This document shows positions 36,543 through 48,000 of a DNA stretch of 64,000 nucleotides, one piece after another. The stretch spans positions 7,361,493-7,425,492 of the forward strand of contig OU612071.1 of NCBI GenBank assembly GCA_914767715.1. Direction: 5' to 3'. Positions within the stretch are counted from its first letter, which is position 1. Each line of letters opens with the position of its first letter. A model generated the notes under the pieces. The model was not told where the DNA came from. It ran no database searches and saw only the letters and a list, made by a program, of their open reading frames with translations. Made by a program: the position numbers and the translations under genes. Source of the stretch: Membranipora membranacea. Its lineage: Eukaryota > Bryozoa > Gymnolaemata > Cheilostomatida > Membraniporidae.

Positions 36543-39536
36543 TCAATATCTGGGCTCGCTGTAAAGTTCACTTTCAGCTTGAGGGCTTGTTGGATACTGA
36601 TCTGGACCCTGATAAGGGTTTTCGTCTCCGGCAGAAAGATTCCTTCCAGTAGGTATTGGTTGAATATTGGCTGCTGCTTGACTACAAGATCAGAACTGTA
36701 TGAATATACAGAGTCTTAACATAATCCCCATGATAAAAAAAACTATAGAGCGTGTTGAGTTTGTTACTCAGATCGGTAAGTCAATTGACAGAGGGAAGTG
36801 GTCATTCTAGGATACATTCTTGTTAGACGCAATAGATCTTAGCTCATAAAATTAAATTTAAACGTACATCAGCCCACTATTGCCCTCATATACATTTTGA
36901 TTTACTGGTTGACTTGGACCTGATATTACAATCTGTATGTATGTTTCATCTTTTTATTTAACTAGTAGTAGTGTCTGCTGGCACAATTAACTTACTTAGC
37001 AGTGCTGTAGATATGATCACTTGTTCTGTGCTTGGTAAGTGTGGTGTATGTTCGGTTACTGTGGTGATCAGTCATGCTCTGACCATCAGCATTTGTCTCA
37101 TCTAAGTCTTGCATTCTCATGTTAGAGTTATCTGCCCTACAACAAATGAATTATAAACTCAAACAAAACAACTCTCCTTTTCGTAGTTGATGACTCTGTT
37201 CTTGTCAAGACTTCAATTATATTATCTTATTTTTTGATGCTAAAAAAAAAGGGTATGTCAAATTATCCTAGCTTGCGTTTGAAAATCATAACCATTGAGG
37301 ATGCAAATAACAAAATAAAAGTTTAGACAGATGAGAACTATTCACAAAGTCAAATTACCACAGCTGATTCCTCGGAGGGGCTTCATAAACAAACTATAAA
37401 AGGAACTCACCTTTGATTAGCTGAGTTTGCCTGTGTCCTCAGTCTTACTATGTAAGCTACTGAGATGAAGAATAAAATCAGTATAATAGTCCCAGGCGTC
37501 GCAGCAGATATTATCGCAATGTGGACCTCTGACAGAATCGGAGTTTCAGTTGCCTCGTCAGTTGTTCTCTCGTTGTTTCCATCTGTAATAAATTAATGAT
37601 TTATATTGAATTTTATTCTTACAAAAGGTGTATTTTCTGAGGCCACAATGACATGCCAATGCTTTCAATAATTTGGAAGGGGGTTTCTATCATAGCACTG
37701 ATCGAAAATTAAATTACACAGGACATTTGTTTATGCGGAATTATACTGATAATAATCAATACAGGCTAGGAAATGGAGTTGCGTCTTATAAAGAATACCT
37801 TTCGTTGATTTGTCATCATCTGTTGTTGACCTGGATGTTGTTGTTTCATCAAATACTATACTTGTCTGATGAAGAGTGTGGCTGATCTCTTTTATCTCAG
37901 TATGTGGTGCTGTTGTGGTAGTTGGAGCAATTTCTGAATAATAAGATCACAAATATTGAACAGCAATAAACAATCTGAGCCAGACATACAGAACAATGAT
38001 ACTGGTAAAACATTCCTACTGGAAACGTCATTCGCGATTGCTGCGCAATGAACATAATCACCGCCAATTATGATTTGGGTTAAGCTAGTTTTAATTCAGT
38101 GAGAGAAAACAAATAAACCATATTTAGACATAAAGTAACCTATGAGGGTTCTCTCCCTGTATTCATAGATCTGTTATCTCCACAGTTTCCTGTTACTATT
38201 TGAATTCACTTACCTTGTATTTTTCTAATTCTTTGATGATGGCCGACATAGAGGGTCTCATGTATGATCAGTAGTGACCGAGGTCTGTTGACCTGACAGG
38301 AGGTTAGATTCCCATCTTCATGTCCTACAGCCCCCGAGCAGATTGATGTACTTGTGTTTGTGGTCGGATCTAATAATCGTAGTCTGTTGTTAAAGAAATC
38401 AGCAATTAGAATAAGGTCATCGGCTAGAAATACAATGCCCCTTGGATACGAGAATTTGATCACAGATAAGACTCCATCAACAAATCCGTTAGATGAGGAT
38501 CCTGCTAAGTTAGACATTGTCTTACTGACATAGTCATACACAGCAATACCATGACGATACGTTACGTACACATCTCCTGTTGATATCTGTTGGACCATAT
38601 TATAATAGTATAGCGATTCTTTAAGAGTCGTGACATTTCTCTCTCCTTTGCTGACTGACAGGTACCTCAGAGCTTTTCCCGAAAATTCAGTAATGAAGTA
38701 ATGACCAGGGTTCTTCAAATCTTCTATTATTGCAATCGGCTTATAGAAGACTGCATCAGTCCCATCTCTATCACCTATGACCTCACATGTGCCTATGTAT
38801 GTAGCGGTTGTATTAGTTAAACGATCTACAGTCCTGAAGCAGTGATTTTCAGAGTCCACTGCAAGAACGTTAGTGTTGGTGAGCTGGATGAAGGAGGTGA
38901 TGAGACTAAACCTAGCCTGATCCCCGACACCCTCAGCGTATCCAAACTGCCTTGCTGACCCTACTATGAGTGATGTTTTAGTTCCGTCTGTAGATTTGAG
39001 CGAGAATCCATCATCGAGGAGAACATTTCCGGGTTTGAATCTATCCTCTGCCATATGTTCCACAACACTTTCTGTGAGGGTGTATGTGTCCATATAATCA
39101 TTAGGAGAAAGCCTATAAAAGATAATGATTTAAGTTGCCATATAATATAAAGAACCTTTTTTTTTTGTTCCTTAAATTGAGGCTATACTCAGGGCGCAAT
39201 TTGACACAAATTCAACAGTAAAATTGAAAAATGGTTAGTCTATTTATCAATACCAATCTAATTGTGGGACAATTTGCAAAAGACACAAACAAGCGTTACA
39301 ATAATTTGTGATCTTGACGCAATGGATAGTCAATAATACAAAGAAATTCAGAATCATCGGCACCATTTTCACAAATATATATATGATATAGAAATATGTA
39401 ATGTAATACGATCCTTGAGTTTTGTTTAATTTTAAATTGATAAAATGAACATTGGGATATCCTGATAATGGCATATAACTCACCGTAGTCCAGCTGTACA
39501 ACTCATTAATAGCACTACCCAGCAAATCATGATCAT
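36543..39536 (-). CDS. NHL-propeller single-pass receptor-like protein, six coding exons
   Basis: Coding exons on the minus strand: 39484-39536, 38214-39112, 37799-37933, 37411-37582, 36996-37136 and 36543-36681. Every junction has GT-AG sites and the summed length is 1539 nt, giving 512 residues with no frame break. Residues 1-17 (MIMICWVVLLMSCTAGL) are a signal peptide. Residues 25-317 contain NHL-type repeats (AEGVGDQARFS..VLAVDSENHCFRTVD; SNGFVDG..FSYPRGI..LILIADFFNNRLRLLD). Residues 318-381 form a Thr-rich stalk. Residues about 384-408 are a membrane helix. The 104-residue tail has Tyr motifs YTTL, IYSTA, NPYQGP, DQYPTS and LYSEP, and a C-terminal Tyr. This suggests a cell-surface receptor signalling through phosphotyrosine adaptors; the ligand is unknown and there is no kinase domain. 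The tail frame of the last exon depends on using the TTGTAG acceptor at 36682. Confidence 0.85.
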
Positions 39537-39613
39537 CTGAAGACAGAAAATAAGAGCGATTGAAAGACAGTGAACCCAATATACCCAATCTAAAGACCCA
39601 AAGAGAGATTAAT

Positions 39614-39624
39614 TTTTTATATAG
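39614..39624 (-). promoter_or_regulatory. TATA box of the NHL receptor gene
   Basis: CTATATAAAAAA on the minus strand lies about 80 bp upstream of the ATG, giving a predicted leader of roughly 50 nt. A TCTTCAG immediately before the ATG could instead be an acceptor from a further upstream exon. Confidence 0.55.
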
Positions 39625-39639
39625 TCCTCCGTATTGTTG

Positions 39640-41150
39640 CACAGATTAGTAAATCTGCATTTATGACTGCTGTTACTAGGATACCATTCACATTTTACTG
39701 GGGAGCTGCCAGCTAATTTCTGAATGCAGGTTTAATACTGGGTTACACTGTGTGGGTGTGTATCTATTGATCTCAGTTATGTGAAAAGTTTTTTTTCCAA
39801 CTAAGACAGTGAAATTAAAGCAGACTATGACATGCTGGCGGTCTTTCAATACACTATGTGTTTAATGATTTGCTCAAAATATCCCCTCATCTTTTGTTAT
39901 TATTATGTAGGTGTTTTATTTGAAAATAATATACTGAAATTTCCGATTTCATAACTTCATCACACTTAATGGGCTTAGCTGAGTGTAGAAATGTTGCATT
40001 TTTACTTCTATGGTTAACATGCTATGTCCTTTTGACCCTCATGTGTACCCATTTGCTGAGAATGTAGGGTGGCAGCTCCTTCTTTTATGATCTGAAGAGA
40101 AACTATAAGGCTGCAGCTGTAGAACAGATAAATGCATCTGGATATTGCTTTCATTATGATCCGTTCCGATCTACCTTTTCCCAGCAGCAGAATCGTCGGC
40201 CCGGTGGCTGGATGACCAAACTAAGGCGACAGTAGTAGAAAACAAGGACATGATTTACTCATTGACACTGAATAAGTTTCCAAACTTTCGCCTCTAGAAA
40301 GACAAATGCCTAAAATGCCAAAAGCTCCGATTGTATTTCCATTGTTCATTTAAATTAAATTAAATGGTAAACGCAACCACGGAAATTTTGCCTGTATTCC
40401 AATTCTCAAGTAGGGCCAATAAGCATCTCAGATTAGTCGGTATTGAGTTTTCAGCTTAATTTTGACTAGCTGTGTATCATTGTATTGAGTTAAGGAAACT
40501 ATAGGGGCTTTAGCTAAGACTCTTATCAAAAATTAAGATGCTGGGTTAGATTTGCTCTTAAAGTTGTTTCATTGGTGTAATCCACATATTGAAATCATGG
40601 AATCACAATTTGTGCATTGCTTTCAATGTTTCACTTACAATGTATCTAACCTTCAATGTCTACTTCCCTGTCTGACTTTATGCATTGTTGTTTGGAAATA
40701 AATGATGTGAGGAAAACAGTTTGGGACTTACTTATCTCAGATATTAAATGAACTCGGGTTATCTGCGCCTGAGGAATGTGGATTTCAGATGAAAGCCCGA
40801 AATAAATCTCTGCTTTTAAATGGCTCACTGTTCAGCACACTGGGTTTGGACTATAACCTTGTCTTTTGTGATACATAAATACTGGAATACTGGAGTGTTT
40901 ACTTTTACATTTAACCTTCCGCTGGCGTGTAAGGATAATTTGTAATATAATGTTATGTAATGTATTGAGTCAGGTTTAAATGTGCTTAGTTCTGAAAACA
41001 TCTCAAGGGATAGGAATATCATGTACATCTCAAATCTTCTAGCAATGCTTAAATGTTCCAACCAAGAGCCTCCCCTACTGAGAAATAAAAACTCAGGAGA
41101 TCACCAGACCACCATATCACTATTTTAAAACGGAATGAAAATGTTATGCT
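39640..41150. other. intergenic, no gene recognised
   Basis: No recognised domain. A CTTCCCTGTCTGA motif at about 40659 belongs to the repeat family of 41.3-42.7 kb. Confidence 0.5.
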
Positions 41151-41154
41151 TACC

Positions 41155-41276
41155 TCGATGATTGCAGTAAAAAGTTTTATATACATTCTGATATGTGTAT
41201 CAAGCAAAATACCTCCAAGCTGTTGAGCCGTTCCTCCAGTACTGTACACTAACAAGTATACACTGTCAACTTCCAT
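41155..41276 (-). CDS. possible first exon, unknown
   Basis: An ATG-initiated 41-codon frame (contains VYLLVYSTGGTAQQLGG) ends exactly at a consensus GAG|GTAAGC donor in phase 0. It would be in frame with the NHL gene's first ATG exon, 1.6 kb downstream, but the TATA box there argues against this. No similarity recognised. Confidence 0.2.
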
Positions 41277-41277
41277 G

Positions 41278-42690
41278 TCTGAGCTGAGTGTGGACTGCCT
41301 TCGGTACTTAGCATGATTGTGTCCAATGTGTGGTCAGTGAAATTTTCCCACGCATGTGTGTTTGGTTTCAATCACCAGTACAAAAGAGAAAAAAACACTG
41401 CTTGCATGGCTTTCAAACAATCCTATTCAAATTGAATGCTTGTATAATGAGATTTTATTCTTTCAATTTCTCTGTCTGAGTCGGTGTGATTTGTGCTCAT
41501 ATACCTCATGTTTTATCCATTACGCTGTCTTTTAGTTTTGTAAAAACTCCAATTCATTCCATTAAATTCAATTATTATGACTAAAAACATTCAACTTCCC
41601 TGTCTGAATGGGTCTCTTTGGTGCTCAATTAGTTCATGTTTATACATCAAATCCAACTTAACAATTGAAACTAGCATTATATTCACAAGCTTGTCTCACT
41701 TTTTGATCAGAACGCCTCCCAGGAATATTGATCGATAATGAATGTAAAAATATGGCCTAAAATATGCCTAAATATGCCAAAAATGAGTGCTCCTGTGAAC
41801 ACAAATGGCTCAAACTAACTTTGATTAGATCGATAGTTAGAACTGACAAGTTATTGACACGACAGAGCATAAACTCCTTTTAGTTTTTGTTAGGCATCGT
41901 GAAATGAAATCGTGAAATGATTTTTTTTTACACCGAATTAAACGCCTTCTCAAATACTGTGTATTTGGACTCTGTCTGAGTTCAGCATAAGTCACTCTCA
42001 GTGCTTAGTAGAACTTGTTTACCGTGCATTCAGTTTAAATTCTTTCTTATGCTTCAATCACCTAGACAAAAGAGATTACGCCGTCTGAGCTCAATGTGAG
42101 CTGCCTACAGTACTAAGCACTCTAGTGTGCACTCAGTGAAAATTGTTCCCACAGATTTCTGTTTGACTTCAATCAATGGCACAAATAAAGAAATAACTCT
42201 GCGGTTTTCTTTTTAAACCCCTCTATTAAAGTTAAAAGCTGCTATAATGAAATTTTAATCTTTCAACTTCCCTGTCTGAGTCAGTGTGATCGGTGCCCAA
42301 TTAGTTAATGTGTATCTGTTACCCCGTCATTTTGTTTTGTACAAACTTCAATTCATTCCATTCAATTCAATTATTACGACTAAAAAAAATTCAATTTCCT
42401 TGTCTGAATGGGTCTTATTTGTGCTTAAATAGTCTATGTTTATTCATCAAAATAAACTTAGCAATTGAAACTTGCACTATATACACAAGCTTGTCTAGCT
42501 TTTTGAACACCTCAGAGAAATATTGATTGATAATTAATGTAAAAACATGGCCTTTGCAAACAACTGAAACTAACTTTGGCATTATTAAAAGTAAGAGTTG
42601 GCAAATTATTGATGCAACAGATTTTGACCTTTGCCTAGATTTGTTAGGCATTGTGATATAATCCTCTTGCGCTCTCAAATATGACTAGAA
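41278..42690. repeat. diverged tandem duplication, about 800-bp unit
   Basis: Unit 1 begins near 41278 and unit 2 near 42084. Both contain the CTTCCCTGTCTGAATGGGTC and ACAAGCTTGTCT blocks in the same order. Identity is moderate with indels. An inverted relative is at 57840-58200. Confidence 0.7.
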
Positions 42691-43300
42691 AATCCCTCAC
42701 CATTTTATTTGTTTACTGTTCTTTTGATGTTCAGTCAAAGCAGTACACACAGAAAAAAAATAGCGTTGTTTTGATTCTGAGATAGTTCCCCTACTTCACT
42801 CTTGCAATTAATTATTTTGACGCTAAAATGACCTGCCAATTGTAAACCCATCAGCTATGATTTGATACTCTGAGATAATCAACTGTCTTTTTAAACCGGC
42901 AAAAGGTGAATAAAGAGTCAAATTAACTTTAAAATATGTTTATTATTTGATTAATTCTAAGGGTGAAGTGGGGAGAACTATCTTGGAATCAATATAACTA
43001 CTATTTGATGCTAATATGCCTTTTGATTATAAGCTAGAGTCATTCTGATTCTAAAATTGTTTTGTGTGTAAAGGACAGGGCTTTTTATGGGATGATATAT
43101 TCACCATCACCAGCGGTTTCAATCAGTCAAAATAACTTATCATAGTTGACCATAACAGCTTATCATCAGACCATGAGTTTTTTGCAAAACTCGCTGCACA
43201 AAATTGTAGGCCTTTCTCACATATGATTGTATTTGGTCTCGATCAAAGCTGCATCATAGGAACCATCACATTATATTTTAAGACACTTACTTACCAATAT
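42691..43300. other. intergenic, nothing seen
   Basis: AT-rich, no gene or clear repeat structure. Confidence 0.5.
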
Positions 43301-43305
43301 GAACT

Positions 43306-43759
43306 TTTAACCACTGCTGACACAGCTGGGCTTTGCCCAGCAGATCCACCAGTCAAAAAATTAAATAGAGATTTGTGGCATCAAATCATCTAGCCAGTAG
43401 CTTTGAATGGAGTTATATGAATTTCAAAATGTAGGGAGTATCTTCTTCCCAGGCCACCCACCATTAGTAATGACAAATGTTGTTGTTGACCAATCAGGTG
43501 CCTTGAAAATCTAGCTGAGATCCAACACTAATAAAAATGTTTGATCTCAGCTAGATTATAAAGCCACCTGATTGATCAACAACAACATTTGTCATCACTA
43601 ATAGTGGATGGCTGGTGAGGAAGATACTCCCTACATTTTGAGAGCTCATATAACCCCATTCAAAGCTACTGGCTAGATGTTTTGATGCCACAACACTCTG
43701 TTTAAATTTTTGACTGGTGGCTCTGCTGGGAAAACCCAGCTGTTGCAGCAGTGGTTTAA
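43306..43759. mobile_element. 454-bp foldback element
   Basis: The two arms are about 215 bp each and near-perfect reverse complements. Outer ends are TTTAACCACTGCTG and CAGCAGTGGTTTAAA; the centre near 43533 is ACACTAATAAAAATGTT. There is no coding capacity. It is a long-TIR MITE or foldback transposon. Confidence 0.9.
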
Positions 43760-43825
43760 ACTCTAAACTTTTCTGTATGAATCAGGTTGATTTGTGCTGT
43801 CAAAGAGTTAATATCTAAATATATA

Positions 43826-43933
43826 CACTGCGTTTCATACCCAAGAATTGTTGGACAATTGTGTACAATTCTAGAATTGTTCGAAACTGATCCATATATC
43901 ATTACCCAACCAACAACCATTATTGTGTAATTA
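43826..43933 (+). repeat. dispersed 108-bp repeat, copy 1
   Basis: Begins CACTGCGTTTCATACCCAAG and ends TATTGTGTAATTA. It is almost identical to 58757-58865, in the same orientation 15 kb away. It contains an internal GTACAATTCTAGAATTGTTC near-palindrome. Confidence 0.85.
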
Positions 43934-45210
43934 TTGTTGTAATTGTTGTATTTTATCTATAAATAAAGTGAGGCGCTGATTGTTGCACCTTGAAATATGT
44001 AGTAGTGAGTATGATGTTTGAATTTTAATTTGCATTCAAATATCAAAAATAGTGGCTGGCATTCATTAATCAGCTGTCTTGTCGTTAGATAAACCTTGCC
44101 CCATGCCCTTAAATTTTAGGTTTCATTAGAGAAATACGATGTTCTTAGCCAGCCAAGCCGTGCTGCTTTGACAGGATAAAACTACTTGAGCTGCTCCTTA
44201 TTAAGTGCAGACCGGGATGAAGTAGAGGCAAATCAAACAAATGATCTGAGGCACTCTATGCCCATAGCTCAATTGAATACCCTAGTCTAATCGTCTTATA
44301 AAGTTCCTATTTGTGGTGAATAGATTTTCTAACAATGCAAACTAGAGATACCGGAGGAATAAACTCCACAAAACTTCAGGGGAATGGATAATAGATTCTT
44401 TATATCCTTTAAGGTAAATTTAGTGATGTAATTGTGTGAATGGTTGAACGGATTCTCCAGGATTGGATGGTTGATTCTGAAAATGGGCAATTTATAGGCT
44501 TGCACATCCCAGAGGCCCCTGGAATGAAATCTCTCACCCTATCCGCCATCCAGACTTCTCTCATTTGCCCCGTCTGCCATGCCAAAGCAGCAGGTACGAA
44601 GGTAGCCTGTATGGAAAAAGCTTGTCAAGACTGACAGGATTGTTGTAGAGTTGCACGTTTGTTATGTATGCGGTAGTCAAAGTGCTCAGACTCCAAGGCG
44701 CAGGGAGTTACTTGCGCAAGCTATCAAACTCCTCTCCCCTTCTCCGTCTGAGCAAAAACCTGGGGATATACTGGGATTGTCTTCCCTTTTTTAGAGCAAA
44801 TTGCATTGTAAGCAATGACAACTCTGAAACTTTGATCTTGCCCAATTAAACTTGCATGTATTCATGGAGATTAGTCCCTTCTGAACAACATGGGATAACT
44901 CTCTTTTTGCAGAAGATCAAGGAAAACCAGTTATGGAGGTTTAAAGCTACTGAGAGAAGATAACTCTCATATTGTGACAGCTCCTCCTAGTATAAATAGT
45001 CAAGGGGGACAATCCAGTATTTACACACATGACAACCTTGACCTTTTCTTATTTACAACAACAGGGCCCACTTTCTGGCCAAGAAATCAGTCAGATCAGG
45101 AACAATTTAACTGTGACAATGATTATAGGGTCATTTTACCTTTATTTTGTTGTTTTACACCCACTGATTTGGAAAATCTGAACAGTAATATAATGATATG
45201 TACTGTGGCC
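43934..45210. other. intergenic with one short foldback element
   Basis: No gene recognised. A plus-strand 64-codon frame at 44440-44634 ends in CPVCH...CMEKAC, a zinc-ribbon-like spacing, but it is short and isolated. The palindrome-family copy at 44681-44758 is listed separately. Confidence 0.45.
44681..44758 (+). mobile_element. TGCTCAGACTCCAAGG element, copy 1
   Basis: A 78-bp element: TGCTCAGACTCCAAGGCGC then GGGAGTTACTTGCGCAAGC, ending CCGTCTGAGCA. Its inverted copy is at 57611-57685. Ends TGCTCAGA/TCTGAGCA are complementary. Confidence 0.7.
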
Positions 45211-45211
45211 C

Positions 45212-45460
45212 AGAAAGCCGGATAAAACTAAACTTATCTGCTGTGAATTTAATTTAAAAAGGCCTGAATTGAATTAAACATTTCAGTGAATTTAATCAAA
45301 CTTCTCTGCATCAAACTTTTCTGTTCTGCATCAAACTTTTCTGTTCTGCATCAAACTTTTCTACTCTGCATCAAACTTTTTTACTCTGAATCAAACTTTT
45401 CCGCTCCATTGATATCAACCACCCTATATTATATATTGCTGTATGTAGGTCCTCAGTCTA
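45212..45460 (+). repeat. 17-bp minisatellite block, left inverted copy
   Basis: Repeats of TCTGCATCAAACTTTTC, with flanks AGAAAGCCGGATAAAA and GTCCTCAGTCT. The whole block, flanks included, recurs inverted at 51766-52094, on the other side of the Copia element. Confidence 0.8.
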
Positions 45461-46494
45461 CCAATAGTTCATAGTCAATAGGCTTTCATTTCAATCCATC
45501 ATCAATGATTTGCAATAGAACTGCATGGCAGTCTTTATCAAGGCCACAGTCACACAGCATGGACGATACGTTTCTCCCAAACATTTCGAACAGCTACCCT
45601 ATAGGAGTTTAGTTTTCGCGGCATTTAGGATTCGCTTTTCAGGTTGTTGCCTAGGTTGCAAAATTTAGTTTAACTTAAATTAAACTCACCCACCATAGTT
45701 TCATAAACAATGTAGAATTATACAGGAATACACCTTCCTTGCATGCATGCAAACTAGCGTGGTGTAGGGGTCTAAGTGTCTGCCTAGCAATCAGATGGAG
45801 ATTTATACCCTGGGTTCGTATCCCAGCTAGGACATTTTTTTTCAATTTTCACTTGTAAGCCTACACCGAAATTTAGTACTAGTGAAATTTAGTACCAGGT
45901 CCAGATAGCGAAACTAAACTCTAGCTAAATTAAACTCCTATAGGGTATATCAGAAATCTCTATTTAAACTGGTTTATACAGGGAGACCCTGTTTGTTTTT
46001 CCCCAGACTGTTTGCTTTTCTAGACAGATCATTATTTCTTCATGTATGTTGGATTCTAAATCCGTCCAGCACATAAATGTGAAAAGTGAATCGTCATAGA
46101 AATTGTTGATTGCCTCAACAGACAGAAAGTCTCATTCTCTTTGGACCCATCCTTTAACAAATTTCGTTAGCCTATACGCTGAAGCTAAGCTATTATCATG
46201 TATGAGTCTGAGTATGTATGAGTCAGATTACTAACAAAAATGTATACCATTCTGCTGATGCAAAGCAATAAAACCTCATAGAAAACAAAGAGCTGGCATC
46301 TGACCAGATTCAATTCTATTTCATGACACCTGCTCTTACTAAAATAATTACCCTAGTAGAGGCTGGCCCTTGCAAAAACCTCCGCACCACTTGGAATACT
46401 CTTATCACATCTGTATGTATAACCTAGGTAAAAACTCCCAGTAAATTTCCCTAATGTATTGGGATGTTTTCTTGAACTGCAGTTTTAGCCTGTC
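45461..46494. other. intergenic with a tRNA-like sequence
   Basis: No protein gene. It contains the tRNA-like segment listed next. Confidence 0.5.
45765..45843 (+). repeat. tRNA-derived sequence with Pol III-type terminator
   Basis: A-box-like GTGGTGTAGGGGTCTAAG; perfect T-arm CTGGG-TTCGTAT-CCCAG (B-box); then an eight-T run. The 5' and 3' ends do not form an acceptor stem, so it is a SINE head or tRNA pseudogene. Confidence 0.55.
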
Positions 46495-46499
46495 CATAT

Positions 46500-46659
46500 T
46501 GTTGTTAATTGACTTGTTCTTTGAGAGAATATAATTGCTTGTATTGAGTAGCCATGGGAGGAACAAAGAAGAAAACAAAACGCAATGCATGATGGGAAAA
46601 AGGTAACACAACTCTAATTAGCCAAAGGGAACACAACTACAACTACACTATTTACAATA
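46500..46659 (-). repeat. Copia 3' LTR
   Basis: 160 bp, read on the minus strand from TATTGTAAATAG to AATTAACAACA. It is preceded by a purine-rich AAGTGGGAG tract suited to plus-strand priming. Confidence 0.9.
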
Positions 46660-46794
46660 CTCCCACTTAGTTGCAGTTTTCTACAAAATGTAAAATACAA
46701 GTACAGCAAAGTGATCATGAATTAGGGATAGAAAAAGGTCCCTACACCTAGCCTATGCCGGTCAGACAGAAACTAATCTAACCTACACAGATAT

Positions 46795-48000
46795 TTATCT
46801 CATACCGAGCATGTCTCTGATGGCGACAAATCTGTCACGGGGCAGCGATTTTGTCAGAATATCGGCTTTCATTTTCACAGAGGGACAATGTTGAGTTTTT
46901 ATGCGATTGTTAGCGATTTCTTCTCTTATATAATGATAGCGAATGTCGATATGCTTTGTGCGCTTACTGCTGGTGTTGTTGTTTGCAATAGCGGACTGAT
47001 TATCAACAAACAGAGTAAGCGGCTCATTGCATGGATCATTGAGGTCGGAGTGGAGCTGACGGAACCAAGAGGCGTCTTTTGCAGCCTCTGAAGCAGAAAT
47101 ATACTCGGCTTCGGCGGTTGATAGGGCAACTACACTCTGCTGCTTACTGGACCAACTAACTGGTGCCTGACACTTTATGAAGATATTGCCTGAGGTAGAG
47201 TGGCGATTGGCGTTGTTGTCTGCCCAGCTTGCATCAGAATATACATGTGGTGGCAAATCCGATTTAGTGTATACTATACCATATTCCTTGGTCCCCTTGA
47301 GATATCGCAGTACTCTTTTTGCAGCAGTCATGTGGGCTTCGGATGGGGTTGCATTGAATTTTGACAGAACTCCCACTGAATGTGAGACATCAGGGCGTGT
47401 TGCTGAAGCTGCGTAGAGCAGAGAACCGATGATTGATTGGTACAGAGCTTGATCAGTTGGTTTACTACCATCTTCTTTGCATAACTTGACGTCAGGTGCT
47501 GCAGGGGTAGGTGCAGTGTTGCAGTCTTCCATACCAAACCGTTTTAGCAGCTGAGTTATGTAATGCTTCTGAGTGAGCTTCAGGGAGTTATCCCCTCGTT
47601 TTATAGCAATACCCAAACACTGATGAATCTCGCCAAGATCCTTCATTTTGAACTGTCGGGATAGGGCATTCTTTACTATGTTGATCTGATCAAGGCTGTC
47701 AGACATTATCACTAAGTCGTCCACATAGACTGCTATGATGGTCTGAACGGTGTCAACGGTACGAGTGTAAATACACTGATCTGCACCAGACGGTGAGAAT
47801 TCGAGTGATTTGAGGAAACTGTCCAGCACTACATTCCAACAGCGTGGAGATTGTTTTAGTCCATAGAGTGACTTCTTCAGTTTACAGACTAGGTTTTCAT
47901 TACCCGGCTTGATAAAACCAGGAGGCTGAACCATAAAGATATCTTCCTCAAGATTTCCATTCAGGAAAGCCTTGACCACACCCATCTGATGTATATACAT
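46795..48000 (-). pseudogene. Copia reverse transcriptase and RNase H
   Basis: Picks up at IHQMGVVKAFLNGNLEEDI and carries the RT catalytic YVDD (AVYVDDLVIMSD), SLYGLKQSPRCW, and RNase H (YSDASWADN, TAEAEYIS, FVDNQSAI). It ends at a stop at 46795. The usual Asp of the 'MDVKTAFLNG' motif is Gly here, beside the frame shift. YVDD and RNase H acidic residues are present. Confidence 0.9.

Noticed and set aside
41155-41276. Extra first exon of the NHL receptor
   Set aside because: It is in phase, but a TATA box and a good signal peptide at 39.5-39.6 kb make a local start more likely. Kept only as a weak separate entry.
44440-44634. Zinc-ribbon protein gene
   Set aside because: It has a CxxC pair and one later pair only, in a 64-codon isolated frame without splice support.
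45765-45843. Functional tRNA gene
   Set aside because: The T-arm is perfect, but the acceptor stem cannot form.
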